A stretch of DNA of 64,000 nucleotides from Agarophyton chilense (lineage: Eukaryota > Rhodophyta > Florideophyceae > Gracilariales > Gracilariaceae): the NCBI GenBank assembly GCA_030374765.1, contig JARGXX010000111.1, forward strand, positions 682,001 through 746,000. Reading direction: 5' to 3'. Position numbers and translations under genes: made by a program. Positions 31,926-44,000 of the stretch are shown piece after piece. Numbering within the stretch: the first letter of the stretch is position 1; the number at the start of each line of letters is the position of its first letter. The notes under the pieces were generated by a model. That model worked only from the letters and a program-made list of their open reading frames with translations. It was not told the DNA's origin and searched no databases.

Positions 31926-34900
31926 AGGTTTTTTGTTTTCTCTGCTGCTGGTGCATCAGACACGGCATTTGGCTGCTTTCTTCAGAGCCAAGCCAGCGAG
32001 CTTGAACGGCTTTTGCCCTGAGTGACGTATCAAATAGCGACGACGTCCAATCTTTGCAGGTTCGATGGCATCACGCCTTCCAGTTTCCGGAGAATCCATA
32101 AAAACGCCGGGTTAATGGTCTTTCTGATTTAAACAATGGCGATCGTAAGCTCTTTGGTGCTCCACAAGCTCATTATCTGCAGTGACTCTATCAAATTTCT
32201 AAACTAATTCTTTTGTACGAAGACAACTGATACTTCGTGATGATGTTCAAACTGAAGATCTGCAACTTGTTGAACAGAAATGGCATTCGGCTTTACAGAA
32301 TTTCTCTTAAAAATTGAGGCTTTGAAAACTTGACGACACGTGGTTTGGACCAACTGCAGTGCGAACGGAATGACGAAGAGTACGATTTCAGTGTCGATAT
32401 TAACGTGAACACAGGCTATATTTTATACCTCTGTGATACGTGCTAAAGCCTCGCCCACTCCCAGGTGCTTCACCCTGTATGTCTCGGGCAAATTGAATTT
32501 TTTGGCGACGTTCCGAATGAGAAACGAGCTTCGTATCTGCACTAATAAATCGCCGGTGCTTTGAACAGTGCTGCAAGGACATGAAATACGAGTCGTTCAG
32601 AATACCTCACAAAATATCGAGAAGAGCCGCATTTCGTGTTAGCTGCTGCGCACCGACACCATTTCTCGCTCAGGTTCATTTTTTCTCAATTGAGAGTTCT
32701 TAGGCCTTCTCTTGCGAATTTTTCCATCTTATACACTCGAAATTTAGAAAACAGTGATGGTTTGCACTTTAGAACGGCTGATTGCAGAGTGCAGGTGAAA
32801 CCAAAATGTACACACAAAAAATGAGTCCCGACTTCGGATGAAGGTTTCAATCATTCCGAGTGTATCTACCATAGCTCAATGAAAGCAATTTTGTGCTCTC
32901 TACAAGCGCCTCTAGCTGGGTAGTTATTGAAAAGTACTGATCGGGTTTGCAATCTTGTGTGAATGTGATAGAAAAGTATACTCTGACCGTCCTGCGTTGA
33001 TCTAAAGTGAACTGCATATCACTGATACATATAGGGGAACAAGCCATTAACGTACATTGCTATTTGTTTCTTTTTTCTGCTGGGCAGATAGTGAAACTGT
33101 TAGATACCGTGTACGTGGTGTATCTTCAGCGAGCTCTCTTCCGCAGATCTCTTCTGCAGAACAGCGCCGTAGAAGCTCGTGAATTCTTAGTGCAGGCGTC
33201 TCTTTCGATGTGGGAAACGTGGTCGTTTTCTTGCCTCGATGTGTACTACATTCAGCCATATCAAACTGACATGTGCCGCATCCCATAACGAACTGCGAAG
33301 CCAGATCACTTTGAGCTGGGCTAGTACTGACATGAGTAATCGGTCTGGAATACCCAGTGCCGAATGTTTTTTTTTCTTTTCCATCTTTACGATCCTACCC
33401 CCTCGACCCCATCCTCCCCTTTGTCCCATACCATACCCACTACAATCATTTTCACTACCAATATCACGTGCATAACCCCAACATTTCCCAACTAACTCTT
33501 TTCTTAACGCTAGGAATCGCTTGCCGATCCCGTTCACGACCGAAACATATCATCTTGAGCGCGGGCCTAGGAATCAATCCGTCCAGACCCCCTAGCATCG
33601 CCACAGCCCCTCCGGGCCAATGAACTGCACCTGGCTAAAGGAAGACGAACAGCAAGAGAAGAGCGAGAGAGGAAGCACAGATTGAAACTTTCATCCTCTC
33701 AAATCTACCAATCCTTCATCGTCGATCCCCACCTCTGCGTCAAGAAACTTCTTACGCGCTGTTTACCGGATGTTCCTCTATTAGCGCCGCCATGGCCTTC
33801 ACTAACCACCCATCCACCACTCGGGCGACCTCAACGCCATCACTATGCCTCCTCACAGTGCCGCTTGACAGCGAATGCAAGCGAATTCAAGCGCACAATG
33901 TCTCTTATCCAAGCTAATACTCTATCCTTCTTTCTCCTTTGTGCAACCACCAGCGGAAGCTCACATTCATTGGTTCTAGCTTAAATTTACGATGAACTAA
34001 AACAAACGCACTCTATATATCAGCTAAGACCTAGATATTGGATAAACAAGGGAAAGGGAATATTTTTTCCATTGCGACAGTCTGGGACGTTCCACACTCT
34101 TTCAATAGAGTGCAATGAAACTGAAACGGCGTTTTGTGTTCCACTGTACCACTCTCACCCCTTGCAACAAGCTTGTAAGAGGGTGCAAACCTCGAAAAGG
34201 AGCTGCCGATACAGCTGTTCGTCCTTTTCTCTCGTCCATCCTTCCCACCCTTCTAAACTACAACACCCGGTAACGATTTGGAACTGTGCCCTGCGCATTT
34301 GAACTCACAAACTTCTGCATGAGCACCGTGTGTTGCACAAAGAATGCTTGCACTAGCATCGAACGAGATCCATTCCACCACCCCACCTCGGGTAGTACAG
34401 AGCGCAAATCCACCCCGACATCAATAGTCTCGCAGTCGACAAACTCGTGCTCATCTGCTGCCCATCTCGCATCGGTCACTCTACCGCCATGTCGCCACCT
34501 AACTCCCTATCGATGCCCATGGGTCACAGCCGAATTTAAATTGATTAGTTTTCTACACCCAGACACCACAATGGGCTGCTGAAACCGTTCGGAAACGCCT
34601 GCTTCGCGCCAGATGTGATCTCAAGCATGAGCAGCGCAATTATCTTCACATGCTGGTATACCTAGAGCTACGGTTTATTTCAGACTCATCCAACTGCGTT
34701 TTATCCGTGTTCTCTACATCTGTGAGCATATCGATAGGTACAAAAGCTGCTGCCAACAACCGCGATGTCTTCTTCAATTCCCTGGTTGTACCTGAAGCAT
34801 TCCTCTTCCTTGCACTGTTCAAAGCTTTTGTCGTTCTTCAGCACTGCCTGTGACTTTTGAGGAAGAGGCTCCTGTATTTAAAGTGCAAGGGCAAACAGCA

Positions 34901-35300
34901 TACGATGGGTGAGAGTTTTCCTGTCAAGCCCAGCCGCATCCCACCAGGAAACAGCCCGATGTTGCGCTCGATTCCATCGCGTCGGGGCTCTTCTTGAGCT
35001 ACTTATGGGACTTGGAGCAACCACGGCGCCCGCAGAGCCAATAGAAGGAACAGCAAGTTGCCAATGATGGAGAGAAAAAAGCTGCAGAAGACCGTCAGCT
35101 ACGGAACATCATCTGCTGCTGGCTCCACCAAAAGCAGAAAGTATGGTGCGAGGCACAGCAAGCGCATGGAACACCGCCAACCCCACCCCCCCTCTCGGTT
35201 CGCCCCTCTTCAACCCCTTTCGCCTCTTCCCCAAATAACAATGAGGAAAAAGCCGGAACTGATTGGCGAGGCATAGCGCCCTTCCAACAGACCCGGTAGC
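31926..35300. other. 3.4-kb stretch without a recognised gene
   Basis: Only short frames are present. The longest coding-like run is on the plus strand at 34570-34853 (KRLLRARCDLKHEQRNYLHM, then a hydrophobic segment) and is unidentified. 33365-33480 and 33700-33830 are C-rich on the plus strand and give low-complexity Pro/Ser/His translations. Confidence 0.3.
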
Positions 35301-36045
35301 ATGGCTCATCTGGGGAAGAAGAACGAGAAGCGCTTGGCCAGCGCGGCCGGTGCCACGGCGGTGAACGTTTACGGCACTGCAACGTCCAGGGGCAGCAAGC
35401 TCTTGAGAAAAGGCGTGCTATATGAAGAACCGCCGCGACCGGGCAGAGGTGAACGGAATTTGCCGCACACATCCTGTGAGGTAAGAGCCCAGCCCGACAG
35501 AAAAAGGCTCTCGACTGTTCAGCATGTGACGGGGGGAAGTTGTCCCCTGGCGGGAGGAAGCAGGACCAAATGGTTTGGGAAACGCGGGTATTCTTCCCAT
35601 CCTAGTCCGTGGTCAGCAAAAGACCAGGACGGTGAACCTGCGTGTACCCAAGAGAGATCTTCCGAGCCCATTGCTTGAAGAACAAGTACCGCCACCAGCA
35701 AGAAAGAAGGCTCGGCGAGGGGTGGTGATTGACTTGGGAACGTACAAAGAGTCGAAGATGTGGCGGCTCAAATGGGCTGCATACGTTCAACATTTGCTGT
35801 ACCGACGAATGATGCGGCACAACTACCGAGCTCTGTTCATCAAGAAGAAAATGATCGAGCCTGCAGCAGAGCTCAGGGTTGCGAGCGCTGCTACTGCCCC
35901 AGAGTCAAAACCTTCGGCCGGTGACCCCGCGTTGGGGCAATGGGTTCAGCTTCAAGGATGCAAGGTCATCTCAGTTCTCAATAACAGGACGCTGAACCTT
36001 CGAAAGCGCAAGAGGGAGCTACACTATCAAAGAAAAGGGATTTAA
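35301..36045 (+). CDS. Unknown basic protein, two exons, apparently intact
   Basis: Exon 1 is 35301-35480 and exon 2 is 35617-36045. The intron has a strong donor (TGTGAG|GTAAGAGC) and acceptor (GTGGTCAG|CAAAAG), and its removal joins the two frames in phase. The product would be about 202 residues, very basic and Arg/Lys-rich: MAHLGKKNEKRLASAAG at the start, ARKKARRGVVIDLGTYKE in the middle, the segment MWRLKWAAYVQHLLYRRMMR, and LRKRKRELHYQRKGI at the end. An in-frame TAG lies just upstream of the ATG. No family recognised; the charge suggests nucleic-acid binding. It lies about 100 bp upstream of, and on the same strand as, the TNP2-type transposase, so it may be the accessory protein of that element. 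Confidence 0.5.
35481..35616 (+). other. Predicted intron, 136 nt
   Basis: GTAAGAGC...GGTCAG. It restores a continuous frame between the two exons of the 35301-36045 gene. Confidence 0.55.
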
Positions 36046-36152
36046 GGGAGAACGAAAGCGATTCGAGATACGACCATTGTCGAAGCTTCCCTGGTTATGG
36101 TACTTTATCGGTATGCTTCTCCAACACCGACGAAACGAGTGAGTCGTTATGA

Positions 36153-38252
36153 ATGACGGCTTCTAATACAAATACTGAGAGCGAAACAATGGTAAACAAT
36201 GAAGACTCTCAACAATGCACTGCTACTCTCCTACCTGAGCCTCACACCATTTGCAGGGATGTTAGATTTCGAAAGCTCATGGAGTCTCACTCACACATTC
36301 TAGGATTTGGAATCGAACACGTTGCTTCCGATTCATAAATGGCTGATCTCATCAAGAATGCTGTTGTTCATGACGGGCCCGAATTTCGTTACACCACTTA
36401 TCGTGGTGTCCGAAACGCTCTCTTACGCCGATCTAGTATCAAAACTACTACACACCCCGCCTGCAACAATTATCACGAAGCTCTGCAAGTGAGGTCAAAT
36501 AAATCATTTATTTCTTCCTTGCACTATTATGCTACCCCGACGAGCGGTTTCAACTTCTAAGAGTACTTCCCCGTTTGGTGTCGGTTGCAGAGGCTCCTTC
36601 AGCATCTTGTTGTGGCCCCCAATTTCTTTGAATACTCTCGAGAAGGGCTGAATGACGAAGGAGGAAACTTATAGAAAGATTTCTTTTCTGGTCAGCTCTT
36701 CAAAGATATCGTGACAGATCTTGGCGGAAAACAGAGCGGTCGCAACCACATATTTTTGGCAATTTCAGCTGGTAATTTTCACCCATTTAGATCCAAAGAC
36801 TATAGTTATTGGCTAATCGTTTGTATGTAGTTGAATCTGCCACCCTACATAATATTCAAAGCTTTCCGTCTGCTTTTTCTGTTTCTTTTCCCAGGACCAA
36901 ACGAACCGAAAACCCTCACTTCGTTCCTTTCCCCGTTTCTCTCGGAGATCCGTGCCTCCCATAAAAACCGAAAGATGAGAATGCTGTGGACGGGTGAAAG
37001 AGCTCGAGTTCGAGTGCATCTTGTCTATGTTCAAGCTGACGTAATAGGTATGAAAAAGCTGACTCACTTGAAAGGACTGAAAGGATTTGTCCCTCGCAAG
37101 TTTTGTACCATTCGAGGTGTTCACATCAGTCATGTTTACTTTCCTATTTCAATTCACAAGGCACAAACGATGCCATAAAAAGAGCAGATCAAAGAAACAT
37201 TTGGTCGAAAAGCACTTTTTGGAAACAGATAGGCTTTCTCTTCGTTTCCATCTCAAAATAATGGAAGCATATGAAGAGATTGAACGTCTAAGACGTACGC
37301 TATCGAAAAGAGATAAAGAAAAACGGCTAAAAATATATTGTGTTTCAGGTCCTGCAAAGTCACCTTTGCTGGAAGATCTTTCCCTCTGCGCTTTCAGTTC
37401 CTTTCCGATTGACACAATGCGCTTACTTTTCGAGAATTTCGCGCACGATATGGTCTCGATCTGGATCAACGATTCAAGGCGTCATCCAGATCTGGGATAT
37501 TTAGCAGATAAAATTGTTTTTGCGGCGGTAAACAGAAACCTTAGATGTTTCAGAGAAGTGATTGGGTCACAGTACTGAAGAGCCCCTCGAATTCCTGACA
37601 AAAAAGTTTTATGGAAGGCTACAAAGTGGAAGTTTATTGTTCTCTACAACAGTGTTGTCGTATTAGATGGCTTGCTCCCTCAAGATGTAATGGACGGCTG
37701 GTGGTCATTTGTGCAAATAGCTCAAGGGATCTGTCAATGGAGTGTAACAAAGAATATGGTCAACGACATCGGAGGTTTGGCTCAAATATTTTACACACAT
37801 TTTGTTCATCACTACTACAATATAAGCGCAAGAAGGAGAATGTGTATTCCGAACGCTTCAATGACAGAGAGCCCGAGACGACACACAGCTTGGAAAACGT
37901 GTAAACCAGGAGATGAGTCCCTAGGATCCTTAGGTCTGCGAAGCGAAAAGATATTTTTGAAGCGGACAATGAGTGGTTGACCATTAAAAAAACGTCCCAA
38001 GAGAGATTTGCACTGGTAGATGTGCAGAATGGCAAGAAAAGGACTATTGATGAAGACAATGATTTGAATAACAGCAAAGAGCCAATGCCTGTGTTGGGGA
38101 AGCGTTGTACCGAACGGTCCTCCGAGAAGAAAGTTCGTGCTGTAAAGAAGCAGGATCGTTTGAGTCGTATTTGGGAATATGTTGATGACATGGATTCCAT
38201 GTTGTTTGGGGGTCTTTCGAAGTTAAATCGAATCTTTCAACTCAGTTTGTAG
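36153..38252 (+). pseudogene. TNP2/Plavaka-type (CACTA superfamily) transposase, decayed
   Basis: CACTA-superfamily transposase. Conserved blocks in order on the plus strand: YFPVWCRLQRLL and APNFFEYSREGLNDEGGNL (36560-36665), DFFSGQLFKDIV, IFLAISAGNFHPFRSKDYSY (about 36750-36810), LNLPPYIIFKAFRLL, FPGPNEPKTLTSFLSPFL, then GMKKLTHLKGLKGFVPRKFC and IRGVHISHVYFP (to 37150). After one frame change come LLEDLSLCAFSSFPIDTMRL with LFENFAHDMVSIW (37370-37470) and KWKFIVLYNSVVVLDGLLPQ (37625-37690). Stops lie in the main frame near 36337, 36558, 36672 and 36829, and at 37576. A basic C-terminal frame (37977-38252) may belong to it. No terminal repeats found. Confidence 0.8.
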
Positions 38253-40331
38253 GCTTTAAGTGTTTTGTTACAGAACTATCTGACCCCCCTACATTCACCC
38301 ATGCGCCCGCTATAATGACCAAAGGTGTGTCAAACAACACAGAAAACCCAGCAGGCGTATAACCCAAACTCTTATTGAGCCTCCTCATTCCTCCACTTCC
38401 CGATACATGGAGGAGCAAAATGCCAATGCTCACTGCAAATCGTAGCTGCCAGCCATTCAATTGGAAGGTGGTCATGGATAAAAGCGATTTAGCGTGTAAG
38501 ATCTTTGAAGTGTTCCTTGCGTGATGTACTTGCAGCCAGATAGGTGAAAGCATTCGGAATTGAGATTCAAAAGCTCACCACTTCGGGGGGGGGGGGTCTC
38601 TGATAACGAGTAGCTCTAAATGAAAATGGTTAAAATGAAAAAATTAGGAGGGCTGCGATCCAGATTGTTGAGCAGACCCCTGGAATACTTTTCATAAAAT
38701 CAGATTGAGGCGATTGGAAAGAGCTGTCCAGCTTAGAATTGTTTTCTAACTGATGCAAATATATCATCGGGTGAGTAGTAATAGCATTTCGGAGAACCCT
38801 TTTCAAAGTAGTCATATCTCGGAATGCAGAAATGAAACACTACTTGAAATGTTATCATTAAGTTTGGTAGGATTTGGAACAGTGACTTGAGAAAAGAAGT
38901 AGCAGAGACCCATTTTACGAGCCCTGGCGGAAAAAGCAACAGGAGTGCGTACCAAGGCTCATTTATGATAACTGGTAAGGAAGAGAGGTCTCATTGAGTT
39001 GTCCATGGGATATACGGCAGCCGTTTTGAAGATGTATAACGACCGAGACTGGTGTTCTAGAAACAAACTTTCTTATTAGACGTCGAGGGCAATTAAATCT
39101 CCAAAGATATGTAAGACTAAAGTTGCAAACGGACTTAAAACGTTTGGAGTAAAAACCGTGGACACAGCATTCAGACTACATGGAAAGTTTACAATCACCA
39201 CAGGTTGAATTTTCACTTTTTGCACAACAGAATTGGACACAATAAAATTTACACGAGACACAAGCGAATCAAGCACGTTTGTTACTTTTTGAAACAGTTT
39301 CTTTCCGTACATCAGAAAGAAACATTCGATAAGTTTAGCTGGAAAAGATTAACATGGCAATTGCATATTCAAGTTTTTGAAGGTCAAATTTTCGTACAAT
39401 AGTGGCCGAAACATTGCTCACTGAATATTGGCTTCGATATAATTTTCGAAGAAGACGTAACGAAATAAATGAGTGGAAAAAAGATAATATCAACGTTTCG
39501 TGTGCATTCTCTTTTTCATACAAACCCTAACTCAGAACCATCATACAATTGTAATTCACACCGAATCACAGGACGACACAAATACCTTTTCTCTGTGCAG
39601 GGTGCAATACTTTGCCGCTCATCGTTCACCAACATGTTTCTTGGCCGAAACGCACCGACTGCATGCCCTTTGATCTCTCTACCTTTGATAATTATATGTA
39701 GTGTTGGTCAACATTGTTATCACGACAAAAATATACTACATCCAGGACATTATCTTAATGGTCAGAAACATATACTGGGTTTTTGAAGTGAATGCAGCTC
39801 TTCCCCAAATTAATATTAATACAAATGAACTCATACTTTAAATCATTCCGTTTCTGAATGCATATTATAATAATGCGACGTAATAATTAACATTTTTCTT
39901 TCTGTGTGCTTCTATTCTGCAAATAATCAAATCACATTCCACGACATTCTATTGTCAATATAATGTGAATATTTGAACAGTATATTAAAGACCACCTTTC
40001 GTTTTGAAGTCAAATTGACACTTTTTACGTCGTAATACACAAAAAAAACATGGCCCGGCATACAGTAACACGTGAAAAATAAAAATTTTAATTGACACGT
40101 AAGGAAAAATACTTGTTTAGTCCTATGTTATTGATATATTTGATACTTTATTATTAAATGGATGGTAATCATTAAATAACAAACCAAAGCCGTTTGGTAG
40201 ACATTTATACTCAGATCGCGTTCGGACATGCTGCAGAGAATCAGAACCAAAATATTAATTTTGGCACTGCATAAAGCTCACCATATTTATATTTATGATG
40301 AACGGTATAGCAGGCGGAACCGCTGGATTAA
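38253..40331. other. AT-rich stretch with weak minus-strand frames
   Basis: Minus-strand frames at 39312-39076, 38939-38733 and 38553-38242 are hydrophobic and could be remnants of one membrane-protein gene (for example ILPNLMITFQVVFHFCIP, FSVLFDTPLVIIAGAWVNVG), but they lie in different frames and match nothing I know. A run of 12 G lies at 38585-38596. From about 39400 the DNA becomes clearly AT-rich. Confidence 0.3.
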
Positions 40332-41094
40332 GTGGTATCCCATCCGTTGGCCTTTAATTCTATCTGGTTGCTCTGTCTGTCCTGTGTGGTAAGCGCGGGG
40401 CGGTTGCAGCAGACGAAGTGGAGGCAGATGGTCCAGCAGACAGTAGGACAAATTCTTGAAGGCTGAAGGAAGGCTGTGCAACCGTCTTGGTGAGTAGAAA
40501 CGATGTGAGAGTGAATGCAATCTATAATGAATGCGGCAAACGCAGATGGATGATAGGTTGTAGCACTGCTCTCTCAGCTAGACTGGTGTCACCACAGCAT
40601 GCAATAGCTGGGACAGAGAGAGCAGCTGGTTGGATCTTTTGCAGAAAAGACAACGCTTATGTACCGCAATTACTGGTGGGTCCGCGTACTGGACTCGACC
40701 TGAGGTAGGTAGAGCGGGTCTTGAGGTCCGTATCCTTGATGGTGGCACTACCAGAGAACTTGGTGCAATGGGCGGGCGTTTACTTCGTAGTTCTATAGGG
40801 CGCAGCTACGGAAATGATGGCTTGAAGACCAATTGGTGAAACTAATGTCCCAAAGAAGGTAAATCAGTATCGTAACGTCGGATCTCCGATTCTAAGGGAG
40901 AAGCCCCACTTCCGCTAACTAAATATCAATGGCGAGATGCTGACATATCCCTTGAACTGTAAGGCTATTTCACAAAAACTAATCCAAATAAAATAATTCT
41001 TTAAATATGTCCAGCTGAATCCGGAAAGTCAACATGGCGTCTGTATTCTACCTCAGGCTCTGAAGGCTTACATAAATCAACCGTCATTGCGGCC
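40332..41094 (+). repeat. R repeat, copy 2
   Basis: About 760 bp, homologous along its length to 46342-47106. Common start block is CTGGTTGCTCTGTCTGTCCT; common end is CAACCG followed by a TTGC-type word. An internal hairpin lies at 40566-40626 (CTGCTCTCTCAGCTA against TAGCTGGGACAGAGAGAGC). The tRNA-like core GGTAGAGCGGGTCTTGAGGT is near 40711. No open frame is shared between copies, so it is noncoding. Confidence 0.8.
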
Positions 41095-44000
41095 GTTTCA
41101 CAGCTTATGTTGAGCAAAGACGATGAGACACTCAGTTTGAAAAAGGTGCGGAAGTTCGGTCTTGTTCTAAATAATTCACTAGAATGTAGTAGAGCAGAAG
41201 TAGCGATGCAGCGTGGTACAGGGTGATTACAGCAGACGAAAACTGTTTGTTGCGCATGAGAACTGTATCATGTTACGATCTTTGACTGCGAATATGGCAA
41301 ATGTGGTGAAAGGAACGGCTAACGCAGTCGGACGCTCAATTTTGGTATTTATAAGCGAAACAAATAGTACAATAGTAGCAGAGAGGTCTCTGGAGTGATA
41401 TCCAAGCCTAGTTCCAGCAGTCCTCTTTATTGTAGACTTGTTCTGGCTAACAGCAGTGTGATGAAGACATTGAATCTAGGTAGCAGACGACTGTCTACAG
41501 TGAATTTAGAGCTGCTAAACCTAGAGCAGCTGATGCTGCTGCAGAATGTACAGTACATATTCCGAACGCTATCCTGTGTAGAAGGATCATTTTTAGTTAA
41601 GAAAAAGAGCAAGAAGTTGTAAACGTTTCGTGATAAGTTTTGTATAGATGTAATTATGACAGTTCAAAACAGCAAAGCTGACCACCGCAATAAAGAAAAA
41701 CGCTTAATTCTTCGTAAGCTAGTCTATCTTTCATCATTTAATGCGCCCAAATTGCTTTCGTTTTTAGTTATGGGCCCGTTGCGCAGCTGTTATTCTACGC
41801 ATCATATTCTAATCAGCGTCTACTGCCACGTTGAATAACGGAACGCAGCGTTTTCTGCCGAATCCAGTAACGATGGATCCGCGGCAGTAAATCAACCTGA
41901 TGTGCAATGCAATTTTGCTCTTTCCAATGATAATACTGTGCCCATGCCTCACGTGTGCTGATGCGCGCACCCCTGCTTGTAAGGCTAGCTACAAGAATGG
42001 AAATAGTAGATGCAGGGGCTGGGATCGCAATAATGACACGTAGTTATTGAATGCAGTGAAAGCCCCTAAGGACACGTTCTTTGTCAGATTTAGATTAGAA
42101 TGCAGAATTTAATGCAAATGGCTGAAAAGCGATTGACAACATGTACTGTGTCAGTTTATTAGTATGGCTTGAAAAATGTGATCAGTCAAGTATTGGTAGT
42201 CATGGTGAGTTATGTTAGTCTCCGGATGGTCTGATTATCCAGGCGGTGCCTAGCGAGAGAACTGTTTTGATTCTATGTGAAGCGGTAAGCATCTAACGTT
42301 TACTTTCCAATTGAAACGATTATCTCGAATACACTAACATTGAACAGCAATAAGAATTGAATTATCCTAATAGAGTTTGTATTTCGCTTTTCGGGACACC
42401 TCCTCCTGCGGTACATTTTTTACAAGTATTTGAAAAAGAATTACGGATTTTTTTTAAGATTTCGAACTGTGCGCGATTACATTTGTTCGAAGACGATATC
42501 CTTCTTTCGCCTAGTCTACGTTTATCAAGAAACATTCAAAGGTCTTTTCTGGATCTTAACATTTATTAATGTGAGACCCTCTTCACGGCGCTTTGTTTTG
42601 TGATCCAAGTATACATAATTTATTATTCTTATTACTGTAGAAGTCTATTAGGGCAAGATATTATCTTGAATCTTTATATTAAGGAGTTGGGATTAAAGTT
42701 GGCATAAACATATGTCATGAACTCGTCAATAAATTAGAATGAGGTGCACTTCAAACACATAATAATCAACCTGTATAGCTTAATATATTCTCTTAATCTA
42801 GCCATAAGAATATATTCCAGTGGTAGACTTTATAATGTTATGGCGTGGTATTCGATTGAATACCTGCTTGATTGATGATCTAAGCGAATTAATATTACAC
42901 CTCATTGGTAAATCGGAGAGATATAGGGTGGAAATCTATCAAATGCCATTTATGAACATCTACCGAATATCTTCAACAGGTCTATAGGACATCACGGATG
43001 TCCGTATGTAAGGCATGCTATGTACTTTAAGTGTGCGGATTTAGATTCTGATTGAATACTCAAGGCTATCAATGTATTCTATTGGGCCCCGCCTTGTAAG
43101 AGTCACACGGCATCTTTGGAAGACAGCTTGACGCCATCTCCTATTATTTGGTAATGGAACCGAAGACCCCACATTCCTGTAGCGCATTCAGTTTCGTATA
43201 TCAACTGTTGTATACGACAAACTTTTCACGTAATACACGACGAGGCTGAGGCCCTCTGTGCTTGTTTCATAATCAATATTTCTCACAGATTGTCGAATTT
43301 GTATTCGCTAACATGCAATGGATAGAAAACCCTCTTCAGCCTTCTACCTTTGAAATGCCATTGAATATGGTTTCCAAATGAGCCTCGGGAGCAAGGAGAT
43401 TTACAGATTCGAATATCAAGTATGTACATTGCATGTCGCGCAGTGCAACGCATTCCTCTCTTTAAAGATGTCTTGGTTGATATCTGATTTGAAGTTTCTA
43501 CCAGGTAACAAATTGCATGGTTCTCTACAGTGGCGCTGCCACGAAGAGTTCCTAACAAAGATGGTAGAAACTAGATGCATATGTAAAAAAGCTTGTGATC
43601 AAAGGTTTGAAGCTAGATGATATTTTGGCTTTTTTTAAAAGAAAAGTCTTAACTAAATCATTAAAATTTGTGATCTACCAAGTTCCGCAGTATCCTGAGT
43701 AGAATATAGTTGTTACCTTCCAGATGCACATTTTTTTCGGGGGAAAATGGCATATTTTTATGACTGCTTTCAATCTCTGTCACTACATTCAATATTAAAA
43801 TGTACCCTTCCTAGCTGTGGTGCTTTCAAAAGAAGAACTCGAACTTATCACTTTTCCCTAAGGACATTACTGATTTCTCCGAAACAAAACTTTAACATTA
43901 TGTACGTTCGAAAAAGTTATACGCATGTGAAAAGTTCCCATTGACCTGAGTTTGTTCTTCTTTTTCTGATATTTAAAAGATTCATTGGTCCCAATGAACA

